Positions 17,684-27,353 of a stretch of DNA of 35,416 nt are shown one piece after another. The translations under genes were made by a program, and so were the position numbers. The notes under the pieces were generated by a model. It was not told the DNA's origin. It made no database searches and saw only the letters and a program-made list of their open reading frames with translations. The stretch comes from a bacterium (GTDB taxonomy: Bacteria > Bacillota > Limnochordia > DTU080 > RSA5): the NCBI GenBank assembly GCA_002919195.1, contig PKEU01000111.1, positions 1 to 35,416 of the forward strand, written 5' to 3'. Position 1 is the stretch's first letter; each line of letters begins with the position of its first letter.

Positions 17684-18688
17684 ATGGTAAAGCGGCTGGC
17701 AGCAAAGCAAGAGGTGGTCGTGTTTTTCACCATCGTGGGGCTGGGGCTTGTCATCGGGCTGGTGAACCCTGCCTTTTTCACGGCAGGCCACCTTTTCAAC
17801 CTGATCAACAGCAGCGTGGTCATGGGCATCTTTGCCCTGGGCGTCCTCGTGGTGCTGCTTTCCGGCGGAATCGACGTCTCCTTTACGGCCATCGCCGTCT
17901 TTGCCTTTTACTCGACGGTGAAGTTTTTAGGGACCCACAACTTCCAGGGCAGCCTCCTCGTCCCCTTTGGAATGGCCACCTTGATCGGCCTTGGGCTCGG
18001 CCTTGTCAACGGGTTTTTCGTTTCCAGGCTGAAGCTGATGACGCTGATCGCCACCTTGGGGACGGCCAGCGTCTTTCGGGGCTTTCTCTTAACCTTCATC
18101 GGCTCGACGATCTATACCAAGCTGCCCTCGTCGATGGTGGCCTTTTCCCGGGCGTACCTGGTCGAAGTGGTGCAAGGGCGGGCCCGGTACGGGCTGCACG
18201 CAGGGATTTTGGTCCTCGCCGCGTGCGCCCTGCTCACGTGGTTCCTGCTCAACCGGACGATGCTGGGGCGGGGGATCCACGCCCTGGGCGGAGACCGGGT
18301 CGCGGCCGAGCGGGCCGGGTTTCGCATCGAGAGGCTGCAGTACTTCATCTACGCCTTTAGCGGGGCCATCGCCGGGATCGCCGGCATCGTCCACAGCTCG
18401 ATGGCCCGCATTGCCATGCCTTCGGACCTTTTAGGCCATGAGCTCAACGTCATCGCCGCCGTGGTCTTGGGCGGGGCCCGCATCACCGGCGGGAAAGGCA
18501 CGGTGACCGGCGCCTTGCTCGGAACGTTTCTCGTGACGATGATCACCCAGAGCCTCATCTTGCTCGGCATCCCCTCCTACTGGCAGCAGGCGGTCTTGGG
18601 GGCTTTGATCTTGGTCGGGACCGCGCTGCCCGCCTTACAGGCCAAGCGGAAAGAGGCGGTAGGCGGGGCGCTCGGCGGCGTGTCGTGA
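17684..18688 (+). CDS. ABC transporter permease (RbsC/BPD_transp_2 family)
   Basis: Multiple TM segments; LLSGGIDVSFTAIAVFA and GGARITGGKGTVTGALLG motifs. Confidence 0.93.
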   Translation: MVKRLAAKQEVVVFFTIVGLGLVIGLVNPAFFTAGHLFNLINSSVVMGIFALGVLVVLLSGGIDVSFTAIAVFAFYSTVKFLGTHNFQGSLLVPFGMATLIGLGLGLVNGFFVSRLKLMTLIATLGTASVFRGFLLTFIGSTIYTKLPSSMVAFSRAYLVEVVQGRARYGLHAGILVLAACALLTWFLLNRTMLGRGIHALGGDRVAAERAGFRIERLQYFIYAFSGAIAGIAGIVHSSMARIAMPSDLLGHELNVIAAVVLGGARITGGKGTVTGALLGTFLVTMITQSLILLGIPSYWQQAVLGALILVGTALPALQAKRKEAVGGALGGVS

Positions 18689-18728
18689 ACGGGCTGGGAC
18701 TCAAGGATGGGTTGAGGGAGAGATCAGG

Positions 18729-19796
18729 ATGAGCCACCAATTCCCCAGCATGTCGCATCGCCCGGCAAGCCTTAGGGAAACGCCCTTGAGCATCAGGCTC
18801 GGGGCCGCGGATCCCAACACGATGTGGCTCTTGGTCGCGGCGGTCGGGGTGTTTCTCCTCATGGGGGCACTGCGGCCGGACGTGTTTTGGACGGCCGCCA
18901 ACCTGGGTTCGATGGCGCGCCAGTTTCCCCAGGTGGGGCTCTTGGCGCTGGGCATCTTGCTCGCGATGCTGAGCGGCGGGATCGACCTTTCGATGGTAGG
19001 CATCGCGAACCTCAGCGCGATCCTGGCCGCGTTGGTGATGAAGCGCCTGGCCGGTCCCGGTGCAAGCCCGGGCGAAGTGATGTTGTATACGGCCCTGGGC
19101 GTCGCCGTCGCCTTGCTGGTGGGAGCGCTGTGCGGGATGGTGAACGGCTTGGTGATCGCCAAGGTCGGTGTGAGCCCGATCCTTGCGACGCTGGGGACTA
19201 TGCAGCTGTTTACGGGGATTGGCGTGATCATCACGGGCGCCCGGCCCGTCTTTGGCATGCCGGAGCTCTTTACCAATGGCCTGGCCAGCTCGGTGCTGGG
19301 CGTGCCGGTTCCAGCCCTGGTGTTTGCGGCCTTCGCGGCGCTGATGGCCTTCTTCCTGAGCCGCACCGCCCTGGGAACAAAGCTTTACCTCATGGGCGCC
19401 AATCCGGTGGCCGCCCGCTTCGCGGGGCTCAACACGACGGCGCTCCAGCTTTGGACCTACACGCTGGTCGGCGTCTTGGCGTCGTGCGCCGGGCTCCTAG
19501 TCCTCGCGCAGACCAACTCGGCGAAAGCCGATTACGGCACGTCGTACACGCTCCAGTCGATCTTGATCGCCGTCATGGGCGGGGTCAACCCCTACGGGGG
19601 CTCCGGCAAAGTGGCCGGGGTCGTCTTGGCCCTGTTGGTGCTCCAGTTTCTGTCCAGCGGGTTTAACATCCTCGGCTTCAGCAGCTTCCTCAAGGACTTG
19701 ATCTGGGGCGTTTCGCTGCTGGTGGTCATGGCGCTCAACTACTTGAGCGCCCAGCGCAAGCTCAAACAGAAGGGAAAAGAGCAGGGAGTCTCGTGA
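18729..19796 (+). CDS. ABC transporter permease (RbsC/BPD_transp_2 family), second copy
   Basis: MLSGGIDLSMVGIANLSAIL and AVMGGVNPYGGSGKVAGVVLALLVLQFL; same family as the upstream gene. Confidence 0.93.
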   Translation: MSHQFPSMSHRPASLRETPLSIRLGAADPNTMWLLVAAVGVFLLMGALRPDVFWTAANLGSMARQFPQVGLLALGILLAMLSGGIDLSMVGIANLSAILAALVMKRLAGPGASPGEVMLYTALGVAVALLVGALCGMVNGLVIAKVGVSPILATLGTMQLFTGIGVIITGARPVFGMPELFTNGLASSVLGVPVPALVFAAFAALMAFFLSRTALGTKLYLMGANPVAARFAGLNTTALQLWTYTLVGVLASCAGLLVLAQTNSAKADYGTSYTLQSILIAVMGGVNPYGGSGKVAGVVLALLVLQFLSSGFNILGFSSFLKDLIWGVSLLVVMALNYLSAQRKLKQKGKEQGVS

Positions 19797-21133
19797 GAAG
19801 CATCGCGGAAAAGGCAAGACCGTTTTGGAGCGGGTACGATATCGCGATCTTTCCGCTGGCCGTGGTATCGCTGGGGCATCTCGTGGTCGACATGTACCTC
19901 GGGGGCTTTCCCGTGCTCTTTCCTCGCCTGCAGGAACGATACGGCCTCACCTACGGCGAGATCGGGCTCTTGATGCTGCTCGCGCAGTTGAGCTCCTCGG
20001 TGGTGCAGCCCTTGCTGGGCCTTTGGAGCGACAGGCTGAAAGCCCGTTGGATCTTGCCGGCGGGACTCGCGCTTTCCGCCTTAGGGCTTGCGGTGGTCGT
20101 CCTGGCGCCGAATTTCCTGATGGCCCTCGCCGGCACGACGGTCATGGGACTGGGTGTCGCCGCGTACCACCCCGAGGCGTCCAAGTTGGCCATGTTTGCC
20201 GGGGGGAAGCGCAAGGCCGCCGCGATGTCGGCCTTCGCGTTGAGCGGGAACGTGGGGCTCTCTCTCGGGCCGGGGCTGATGGCTTTGGGCCTCGCCTGGC
20301 TTTCGGGTGGGGGCGGAGGAGAGACTTTGGGCGCCCTCGTGTTTTTGCCCTTCGCCCTCGGGATGGCTCTTGCCGTCCAGTCGGGCAAGGAGCGGCTGTA
20401 CGCCGTGCTGCCGCCGCCTAAGGCCCAAGGCCAGGCGGCCGGAGACCTGGCGAAGGCAAGGGAGGCGAAACAAAGCGAAAAGGAGCGCTCCCGGCCGCGG
20501 CGAGCGGCGCTTGTGGGCGCATCCTTGAGCGTGCGAAGATGGCCTGCCCACTACCGCTGGATGCTCTTGCTCTTGATCTACATCTTTATCCGCTCCTCGG
20601 CCCACGCCGGGCTCCAGGCCTTGATCCCCCTCTACTACCAGGATGGGACCGGCGCTGCGGGCGTCTACAGCAGCTGGGCGCTTACCGCCTTTCTCGCCGG
20701 AGGAGCCGCCGGCACCTTGTTTGGCGGGATTTTGGGCGACGCGGTGGGAGCCCGCCCCGTCGTCGTCGCGTCGTTTTTGCTCTCAGCCCCGCTCATCGGG
20801 GCGCTGCCGCACCTCGGCAGCGGCCCGGCGGCATTGCTCGCGCTGTTTGCGGCGGGCGTCACGTTGATCGCCTCGTTTTCGCTTACGACCGTCATGGGCC
20901 AGAAATTGCTGCCGGAGCGCGTGGGGCTGGCCTCCGGCCTGACGCTCGGCTTTTCGGTAGGCACGGGCGGGATCGGCGCCGCGCTCTTGGGTGTGATCGC
21001 CGACGCTTGGGGCCTAGGGAGCGTCTGGATGGTGGTGGCGGCGCTGCTCCTTGCCGGCTCGTCCTTGGCCTGGGCGCTGCCCAAGGACGAAGCGGTCGAG
21101 GCGCACTTCGCAGGCGATCAGGAGACGTCGTAA
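19793..21133 (+). CDS. MFS transporter (fosmidomycin-resistance/Fsr-like)
   Basis: 12-TM-like hydrophobicity, [56 protein letters not shown]; charged central loop; 4-bp overlap with the preceding permease gene. Confidence 0.9.
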   Translation: MRSIAEKARPFWSGYDIAIFPLAVVSLGHLVVDMYLGGFPVLFPRLQERYGLTYGEIGLLMLLAQLSSSVVQPLLGLWSDRLKARWILPAGLALSALGLAVVVLAPNFLMALAGTTVMGLGVAAYHPEASKLAMFAGGKRKAAAMSAFALSGNVGLSLGPGLMALGLAWLSGGGGGETLGALVFLPFALGMALAVQSGKERLYAVLPPPKAQGQAAGDLAKAREAKQSEKERSRPRRAALVGASLSVRRWPAHYRWMLLLLIYIFIRSSAHAGLQALIPLYYQDGTGAAGVYSSWALTAFLAGGAAGTLFGGILGDAVGARPVVVASFLLSAPLIGALPHLGSGPAALLALFAAGVTLIASFSLTTVMGQKLLPERVGLASGLTLGFSVGTGGIGAALLGVIADAWGLGSVWMVVAALLLAGSSLAWALPKDEAVEAHFAGDQETS

Positions 21134-21159
21134 AAGGCTTTCCGCCTTTACCTTCTTGG

Positions 21160-21216
21160 ATATTCTGTCGATATATCGTACAGATATCAAAGCAATATCT
21201 CGCAGATATCATCGCA
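21160..21216. promoter_or_regulatory. 11-bp-phased ATAT(C) repeat array upstream of the chemoreceptor gene
   Basis: ATATTCTGTCG-AT-ATATCGTACAG-ATATCAAAGCA-ATATCTCGCAG-ATATCATCGCA; last four units in perfect 11-bp register. Confidence 0.6.
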
Positions 21217-21242
21217 GCATCGTAAGAGCGAGGGATGGGCAC

Positions 21243-23210
21243 GTGCGGCTCACGGTCGGATCAAAGCTGGCAATCAGCTTCGCGGTCGTCGTCATCATGA
21301 TGGGCATCAACGTCTGGGTGGGGCTCCAGGGCCTTGGGCAGGTGGTGGGCACCTACCAGGGAGAAGTGGCCCGGATCATCGAGGCCCGCGCCCAGACCCA
21401 GGAGATCGAAAGGCTCGCGTCCGAGCAGGTCCAGGCCATCATGGGCTATCTCATCACGCTGGATGAGGTTCACCGCCGGAGTTTTGTCAACGCGAGCCTG
21501 GCGATCAACCAGATCATCAACGGGCTCAAAGAGACGGCGCCCAGCGACGAGGCTATCGAGCTCTTGGACCGGGTCTCCCAGACCAAGACGGAGTTTGAAC
21601 GCCTCGCCAGCCCCTTGATGGAGCGGATCTTGAGCCAGCAGCAGCTCCGTTCGATCCTCACGGGCGAGCTGGGCACCCGGCGGGACGCCCTGCTGGCTGC
21701 GACGCGGGCGCTCAATGAGTATCAAAACGCCCGGGTGCTTGCGGTCCAAGAGGAGGCCGCCGCCCAGAGCGCCCGGGCGCAGACCACGATGCTGGTCATC
21801 GCCGCGATCGGTGTGGCCGTGGCGGCGGCTGGCGGCGTGTTGATCACCCGCGGGCTCTCCCTGCCGGTGCGCGAAGCGGCACAGGCCGCGCTGCGCCTTG
21901 CCCGGGGCGACCTTTCCATGAAAGAGATCGCCGTTCGCAGCCGGGATGAGATCGGCGAAATGGCTGGCTCCTTTAACCAGATGGTGGCCAACCTGCGGAG
22001 CATGATCGCGGAGATCCAGCAGACGAGCAGGACTTTGACGGCCAACAGCCGTTCGCTCCTTTCGTCCGCCGACCAATCCTCCCGCGCGACGGAGCAGATC
22101 ACCGGCGCGGTGCAGCACGTGGCCGCCGGCACCAACAACCAGGTGAGCCTGGTGCAAGAGACCCACGAAGCCATGGCCCAGCTGCGCCAGACCATCGACC
22201 AGATCGCCGAGAGCTCGCAAGATCAGGCGCGGCGGGCCGAGCATTCGACCGCGGCCCTGGATGAAGTAGTCGACGCCATCCGAAAGGTGACCGAGGCGAC
22301 GGAGCAGGTGGCGCAGGCCGCCTACCTCGGATCGGAGAAAGCGAAGCAAGGCGGAGAGGCGGTGGCCTCGATGGCCCAAGGGATGGCGGAGATCCACGCT
22401 TCGGTGGCCGAGGTGGGCGCCCGCATCGACCAGCTGGGCGAGTACTCGCAAAAGATCGGGCAGATCGTGGAGATGATCAGCGACATCGCCGAGCAGACCA
22501 ACCTGCTGGCGCTCAACGCCGCGATCGAAGCGGCCCGGGCCGGGGAGCACGGGCGAGGCTTTGGCGTCGTCGCCGACGAGGTGCGCAAGCTCGCCGAACG
22601 CTCGGCCGAGTCGACCCGCGAGATCGGCGCCCTGATCGGCAGCATCCAGGTGGCGGTGGACGCCGCGGTCCAAGCGATGCGGGCGGGCACGGCCCAGGTC
22701 GAAGCCGGCACCCAGCTGGCCGCCAACGTGCGCGAGACCATCGACGAGGTGATCCGGTCCATCCAGGAGACCGACGCGTTGAGCCAAGAGATCGCCCAGG
22801 CCGCCAGGCGGATCTCCGAGGAGAGCAGCCGGGTGCAGTCCGAGATCAACCAGCTGGTGGTGACGATCGAGGAAAACACGGCGGCGGTGGAGGAGATGGC
22901 TGCCGCCAGCGAGCAGGTGGTAAAGGCCATGGGCGACGTCGCCGCCATTTCCGAAGAGACCGCCGCCTCGGCTGAAGAGATGGCAGCCTCCACCGAAGAG
23001 GTGAGCGCCGCCGCTGCTGAGATGCGAAGGTTTGTCCAGCAGTTGACGGACCTGGCGCAAGACCTGGACAGCCTCGTGGCCCGGTTTAAGCTCGAGCAGG
23101 ACGACGAGGGTGGAGAAGGCGGCGGCGCGAGCGGGGATGGCCAAAAACCCACCGGGGACGAGCCCCTACAAGGGGCGGGCCCGGAAGAAGCGGCCGGCGT
23201 GCCGCACTGA
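21243..23210 (+). CDS. Methyl-accepting chemotaxis protein
   Basis: TM1, extracytoplasmic domain, TM2, HAMP, and the signalling hairpin [50 protein letters not shown] start at 21243. Confidence 0.96.
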   Translation: MRLTVGSKLAISFAVVVIMMGINVWVGLQGLGQVVGTYQGEVARIIEARAQTQEIERLASEQVQAIMGYLITLDEVHRRSFVNASLAINQIINGLKETAPSDEAIELLDRVSQTKTEFERLASPLMERILSQQQLRSILTGELGTRRDALLAATRALNEYQNARVLAVQEEAAAQSARAQTTMLVIAAIGVAVAAAGGVLITRGLSLPVREAAQAALRLARGDLSMKEIAVRSRDEIGEMAGSFNQMVANLRSMIAEIQQTSRTLTANSRSLLSSADQSSRATEQITGAVQHVAAGTNNQVSLVQETHEAMAQLRQTIDQIAESSQDQARRAEHSTAALDEVVDAIRKVTEATEQVAQAAYLGSEKAKQGGEAVASMAQGMAEIHASVAEVGARIDQLGEYSQKIGQIVEMISDIAEQTNLLALNAAIEAARAGEHGRGFGVVADEVRKLAERSAESTREIGALIGSIQVAVDAAVQAMRAGTAQVEAGTQLAANVRETIDEVIRSIQETDALSQEIAQAARRISEESSRVQSEINQLVVTIEENTAAVEEMAAASEQVVKAMGDVAAISEETAASAEEMAASTEEVSAAAAEMRRFVQQLTDLAQDLDSLVARFKLEQDDEGGEGGGASGDGQKPTGDEPLQGAGPEEAAGVPH

Positions 23211-23333
23211 GCCGTACGGGGTGCGACGGCGCCAGGCTTAAACGCTCCAGCGCACATTTCAACCCATTTTGAGGAGAGCTCAAACACGCTCCCACACGTT
23301 TCGCGGCCATCTTCAACACGTCTTCACCACGTC

Positions 23334-25310
23334 TCAACGCACCGCGATGCCAAAGCCCAGGGGAGGGACGCGGACCGTCGTATCGTCGATCCACTCGACG
23401 GCGACGGGAGCGCCCTCCTCGTCGTATAAGGAGAGCTGGACCTCGCCGGGGCCGGCGAAAGGCAGCGCCCAGTGCTGGGTTTCTTCGGTCATGTTGCGAA
23501 ATGCCACTACCTCGCGCTGGACTTGGCGGGCTTTGCGCCACATCACCGCCGGGTGGACGACGATCCCGTCCAGCGCAAGCGGGCCCCCGTCCACGACGAG
23601 GCGGATCGCGGGGCGGGGATCACCAAGCTCCACGAGGCCGAGGCGGGAAAGGCGGAGCCGGTCCCCCTGGGCATCCCGCCCAATTTCCAGTGTCGCGATG
23701 AGCTTTTCACCTGCCAGGACATAGACGGTAGCAGCCTGGATGCGGGCCCCGCCGTGGACAAGGTCGAGCCGGTAGGTTCCGGCGGGCAGCGGGGCAGGAA
23801 GCGGCAGGCTGGCTTCGGCGCCGGGGTGCATCACGATGTAACCGTCGCCGCTCGGGCGCGAACCAGCAAGGGCCCGTTCCCGGCGGGTTTCGATGCGGCC
23901 AAACCCCGGCTTGAGGTAGCTTTCCGCCTCAAGGACAAGAGGACCGTGCGCCGCGGGTTGGGCCAGCCGGGGGTCTTGCAGGAGGCCGTTGGGTTTCAAG
24001 CGGGCCAAAGCGAGGAGCATCGAGAGGCCTTCGATGGTCGATTCGGCCCCGGCGTTGTAGTTGACGCGCCCCCGGGCGCCCCAAGCGTCCCCGTCGACGC
24101 CGTCAAAGGTGCGGCCGCTGGGGCCGTGGTGGAGCGGCTCGAGCGCGGGGTTGTTGCCAAAGAGCCAGGAGGCCGCCAGCAGCGCGAGGTCGCTGTAAAG
24201 GGGACGGCCCGTCGCGTGATGCAGGTAGACGAGACCCCGCACCAGGGGCGACTGGTCGTACGCGATCTGGGGATAGGGAATGGGCGCAGGCCCCTGGGCC
24301 GCCAGCGCGCCTGGTCCCGCGACGATGTAAGTACCCAAGGCGTGGGCGGTTTCGGCCGCCCAGCTCACCCACTCGGGCCGGTCAAAGACGATGCCCGCGA
24401 GGCCCAGAGCTTCCATGCCGTGGCTGCCCCACCCGGTCCAGACGGCGGAGCTGCCGGGAGAGGGCATGACGGCCCGGTAGGGCGGGGTTGCGGCGTCTCC
24501 CTGCTGGGCTTTTCGCAAGCCCAGGGCGAGCGCCGTGGCGAGCGCTTCGAGCTCCGGGTCCGGCTGGGCGCTGTGGAGCAGCGAGATGGCCAGGAGAAAG
24601 ATGGCGCTCACGTCGGCCCCGCCGCCGGCGATGACGGGCGCGGGCTGTGGGTTCGCGGGGGCGGGCTCGACGAGGGCCTGAGCGGGCGTTGCCGCAGGCT
24701 CAGAGCCCGAGACAGCGAACCGGAGCCGCCCGCCAGGTTGCGCTCGCTTCACCACGTCCTTCAGCTTTTCCACAGAGGGTTTGAGCAGGGTCGCAATCTC
24801 CCGAGCTTCCTCGGGATCGACGGTCTTAAACACCTGCACGGCCTTGGCCAGGCCCCACATGGCCCGGGCCATCCACCAGTTGACGCCGGGTCGGCTCGTG
24901 ACGCCGGTTAGGTTGAGGCGCCCGTCGGCCATGACGAAATTGGCGTAGGTCCCATCTTCCTGCCGGGTGTAGGCGAGAAAGGCGATGGCGTCCCGGGCGT
25001 GGTCGAGCGAGGCGGCATCGCCGGTGAGCTCATAATGCTCGAGGTAGACCAGGAGGGCGCGGGCTACGTCGTCGACGCACGCCACGCCTTCGCCGGCCGC
25101 CGGGACAGGCCGGTATCCCGCCGCCGTGGGCTCCGCATACACGTACCAGATGGGAAGGGGCCCTTGAGGCGTCTCGATCCATGCTTTCAGCGCGTTGAGA
25201 TGCTCCAATGAAATCGCCTCGACCGGATACCCCGTGGCCGTCAAGGCGGGAGAGGAAAGTAATAGGATCAACAAACAGGTGAGAGCCAGGGATGAAACGG
25301 TGCGGCGCAC
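23334..25310 (-). CDS. Secreted (alpha/alpha)-barrel-like carbohydrate-active protein, putative
   Basis: Signal peptide (LALTCLLILLLSSPALTA); all-alpha N-terminal repeats (GVACVDDVARALLVYLEHYELTGD, NWWMARAMWGLAKAV) and a C-terminal beta-rich region; in a sugar locus. GTG 25310 preceded by GGGAGGGG. Enzymatic family not assigned. Confidence 0.6.
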   Translation of the reverse strand: MRRTVSSLALTCLLILLLSSPALTATGYPVEAISLEHLNALKAWIETPQGPLPIWYVYAEPTAAGYRPVPAAGEGVACVDDVARALLVYLEHYELTGDAASLDHARDAIAFLAYTRQEDGTYANFVMADGRLNLTGVTSRPGVNWWMARAMWGLAKAVQVFKTVDPEEAREIATLLKPSVEKLKDVVKRAQPGGRLRFAVSGSEPAATPAQALVEPAPANPQPAPVIAGGGADVSAIFLLAISLLHSAQPDPELEALATALALGLRKAQQGDAATPPYRAVMPSPGSSAVWTGWGSHGMEALGLAGIVFDRPEWVSWAAETAHALGTYIVAGPGALAAQGPAPIPYPQIAYDQSPLVRGLVYLHHATGRPLYSDLALLAASWLFGNNPALEPLHHGPSGRTFDGVDGDAWGARGRVNYNAGAESTIEGLSMLLALARLKPNGLLQDPRLAQPAAHGPLVLEAESYLKPGFGRIETRRERALAGSRPSGDGYIVMHPGAEASLPLPAPLPAGTYRLDLVHGGARIQAATVYVLAGEKLIATLEIGRDAQGDRLRLSRLGLVELGDPRPAIRLVVDGGPLALDGIVVHPAVMWRKARQVQREVVAFRNMTEETQHWALPFAGPGEVQLSLYDEEGAPVAVEWIDDTTVRVPPLGFGIAVR

Positions 25311-25760
25311 GCACGACCCCTCCCGGAGAATTTGCTGCCAGCAACGGCCGGTCATGGATGACCTTCTCCGCTTTGCTTTCGTTTTCCCGCTTCAGGCCGG
25401 CCAGTGGGATCCTTGGATCGCTGTCGCCGACAGGACTCTCGCCGCTGTCAGGGGAATGCTCGCGATAGACCCGACGCCGCCCGTGCTTTGGCGGCTAGAC
25501 CCTCCGGCATGTCAGGAAGGCTTTGGGGGGCATTTCTCCCGCCCCTCTTTGGTTGGGTGACCCTCGGCGTGGCGATGGGACTCCTGCCGGTGGTAGTGCT
25601 CCTCTACGCAATTGTGATGTTGGCCTGCACTGAAACGGTCAATCGCCTTCTGCGGGACGTTGCCCCGGGTTCCGCAACGTAAACGGCTAAAGAGTGACCG
25701 GGCGGAAGGACTGGGCGAGGGTCGGGATCCGGATTTCCGGTGGACGCCGCCCATATGTAA

Positions 25761-25819
25761 GGCCCCGACGCATGTCGGGGCCCGGTGGTGTAAGGAGAGG
25801 GGGCAAGCCGCCCCCTCTC
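25761..25819. other. Tandem perfect GC-rich hairpins
   Basis: GGCCCCGAC-gcat-GTCGGGGCC (25761-25782) and GAGAGGGGGC-aagcc-GCCCCCTCTC (25795-25819), each directly preceded on + by TGTAAG(G). Confidence 0.8.
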
Positions 25820-25961
25820 ACGCGATTGCTTTCTGCCAATTTGCCTGCGACGTCTTCCCGCCGTGCCCTGGCACCTCGAACCTTGGGCGACGGCGTCGAC
25901 GCAAGGTCACCTGCGCGCGATGTTGGCTTTCGGCCAAGGCGCCCGCAGCGGTCCAGCCTCC

Positions 25962-27353
25962 TTACTGCCGGGTGACGCTGACCCCGGAAATCTCCTCGTA
26001 GCGGTTTTCGAGGTAGCGGATGGCGTCGGCCGCATCGGCCGCCTCATAGGGGGCGTACACGTTGACAAACTGCACCGTGTCGCCCGGGATGAGGTGAAGC
26101 GCCCAGTCGTCGGCTTCCATGTCGGTGCCAAATCCGACCTCGATGCCCTTGGCCTCCCGGCTCGTGACCACTTCCTCGGGGATCCAGCGGAAGTAGCCGT
26201 TGCGCCACTCGCCCTCGAGCTGCCACTGGGGACCTTCGAGGCGCTCCCTGAGGCCGGTCGCGATTTCGGGCACGTTGAGGAGCATCTCGGCCGTGCCGAG
26301 GCCCAGCTCAGCCGAGTGGTTGGTGCGCCAGCGCTCGGGCGAGGCGAAGATGTACGACGCGCCCCACCACAGCGGCGCCGGGCCGCCGATGTCGTTGAAG
26401 GCCACGTAGCTCTTGCCGTCGACTTCCATCAGGACGTCCCGCTCCGCCCAGTACTGGGCCGGCGTCACGTCCAGCTCGTCGGCCCACTCCAGCCAGCGGA
26501 AGACGGGCAGGATATGCCGCGCGTCGGAGGTGCCGGCCATCACGGCGTTGACGATGGTCTCAAGCTTGGTGAGGTCGGCATAACCGGCGCTCGTGATCAC
26601 CTGGTCGACCAGGATCTCGCCGGTCGGGTAGACGCTGATGATCGCGTCCTGCCGGAGCCCCGGGAAAAGGTCGGAGGCCCGCTGCACGATGACGGTCGCG
26701 CGCACCGGCGAGTTTTCGAGGATCGTCACGCTCCGCACCCGCATGGGCTCCTCAAGGGTCGTCTTTTCCTCGTGGGCCTTGAGCTCGCCGTTGACCCAGT
26801 AGGTGCTGTACGGGAAGCCCGCGTAGCGCAAGAAGCCGATGTCCCGGGCAAAGGAACGCTCGACGCCGGCGTAGCGCACCAGGTTGACGCCGCCCAGGGG
26901 CGTCACTTCCACGGCCACGTCGCCGTCTTTGGACTCGATGAGCCAGCCTTCCTCGGTCTCGGTGACGGTGAAGGCGTTTTCAAAGGCGGGCGGCGCCTCC
27001 GTGGCCGCCATGGCCACCTCGATCCGGGCCGAGCCCTCAACGACAAAGGCCAGGCGATCGTGGAGCGAAAGGGCGCCCGAGAGATCGGCGTCGTCGATCT
27101 GGTAGGGGATCAGGTTGCCGTCGCTATCGTAGACCCGCAGGGAATCCCAGTCGATGGGAAAGGCAAGGCCCACAGCCCGGCGCACCTCGTCGAGGCTCAA
27201 GGCTACCGGCACGGGTTTGCCGGTGAGCGCCGGCGCTTCGACGAGGAGGCTCCGGGTCTGGGCGGAGGCTGCGCCCAGGCTCAAGACGAGCGCAGCCAGG
27301 ACCAAAGCCACGGTTAAGCCGAAAGATGAGCGAAGCTTTTTCACCGCGTTCAT
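25962..27353 (-). CDS. Uncharacterised secreted protein of a carbohydrate-use locus
   Basis: Signal peptide (LVLAALVLSLGAASA-QT); beta-rich (FPIDWDSLRVYDSDGNLIPYQIDDADLSG...); start overlaps the stop of the SBP gene by 4 bp. Confidence 0.8.
   Translation of the reverse strand: MNAVKKLRSSFGLTVALVLAALVLSLGAASAQTRSLLVEAPALTGKPVPVALSLDEVRRAVGLAFPIDWDSLRVYDSDGNLIPYQIDDADLSGALSLHDRLAFVVEGSARIEVAMAATEAPPAFENAFTVTETEEGWLIESKDGDVAVEVTPLGGVNLVRYAGVERSFARDIGFLRYAGFPYSTYWVNGELKAHEEKTTLEEPMRVRSVTILENSPVRATVIVQRASDLFPGLRQDAIISVYPTGEILVDQVITSAGYADLTKLETIVNAVMAGTSDARHILPVFRWLEWADELDVTPAQYWAERDVLMEVDGKSYVAFNDIGGPAPLWWGASYIFASPERWRTNHSAELGLGTAEMLLNVPEIATGLRERLEGPQWQLEGEWRNGYFRWIPEEVVTSREAKGIEVGFGTDMEADDWALHLIPGDTVQFVNVYAPYEAADAADAIRYLENRYEEISGVSVTRQ

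Noticed and set aside
16241-17791. 516-aa minus-strand ORF antisense to the ABC ATPase
   Set aside because: Spurious antisense frame; Walker motifs are on the plus strand.
21261-23144. 627-aa minus-strand ORF antisense to the MCP
   Set aside because: Low-complexity L/H/G/R-rich antisense translation of the coiled-coil repeats.
23211-23333. Short CACGT-containing near-repeats between the convergent MCP and CAZyme genes
   Set aside because: Short, imperfect and no clear hairpin or terminator; consistent with chance.
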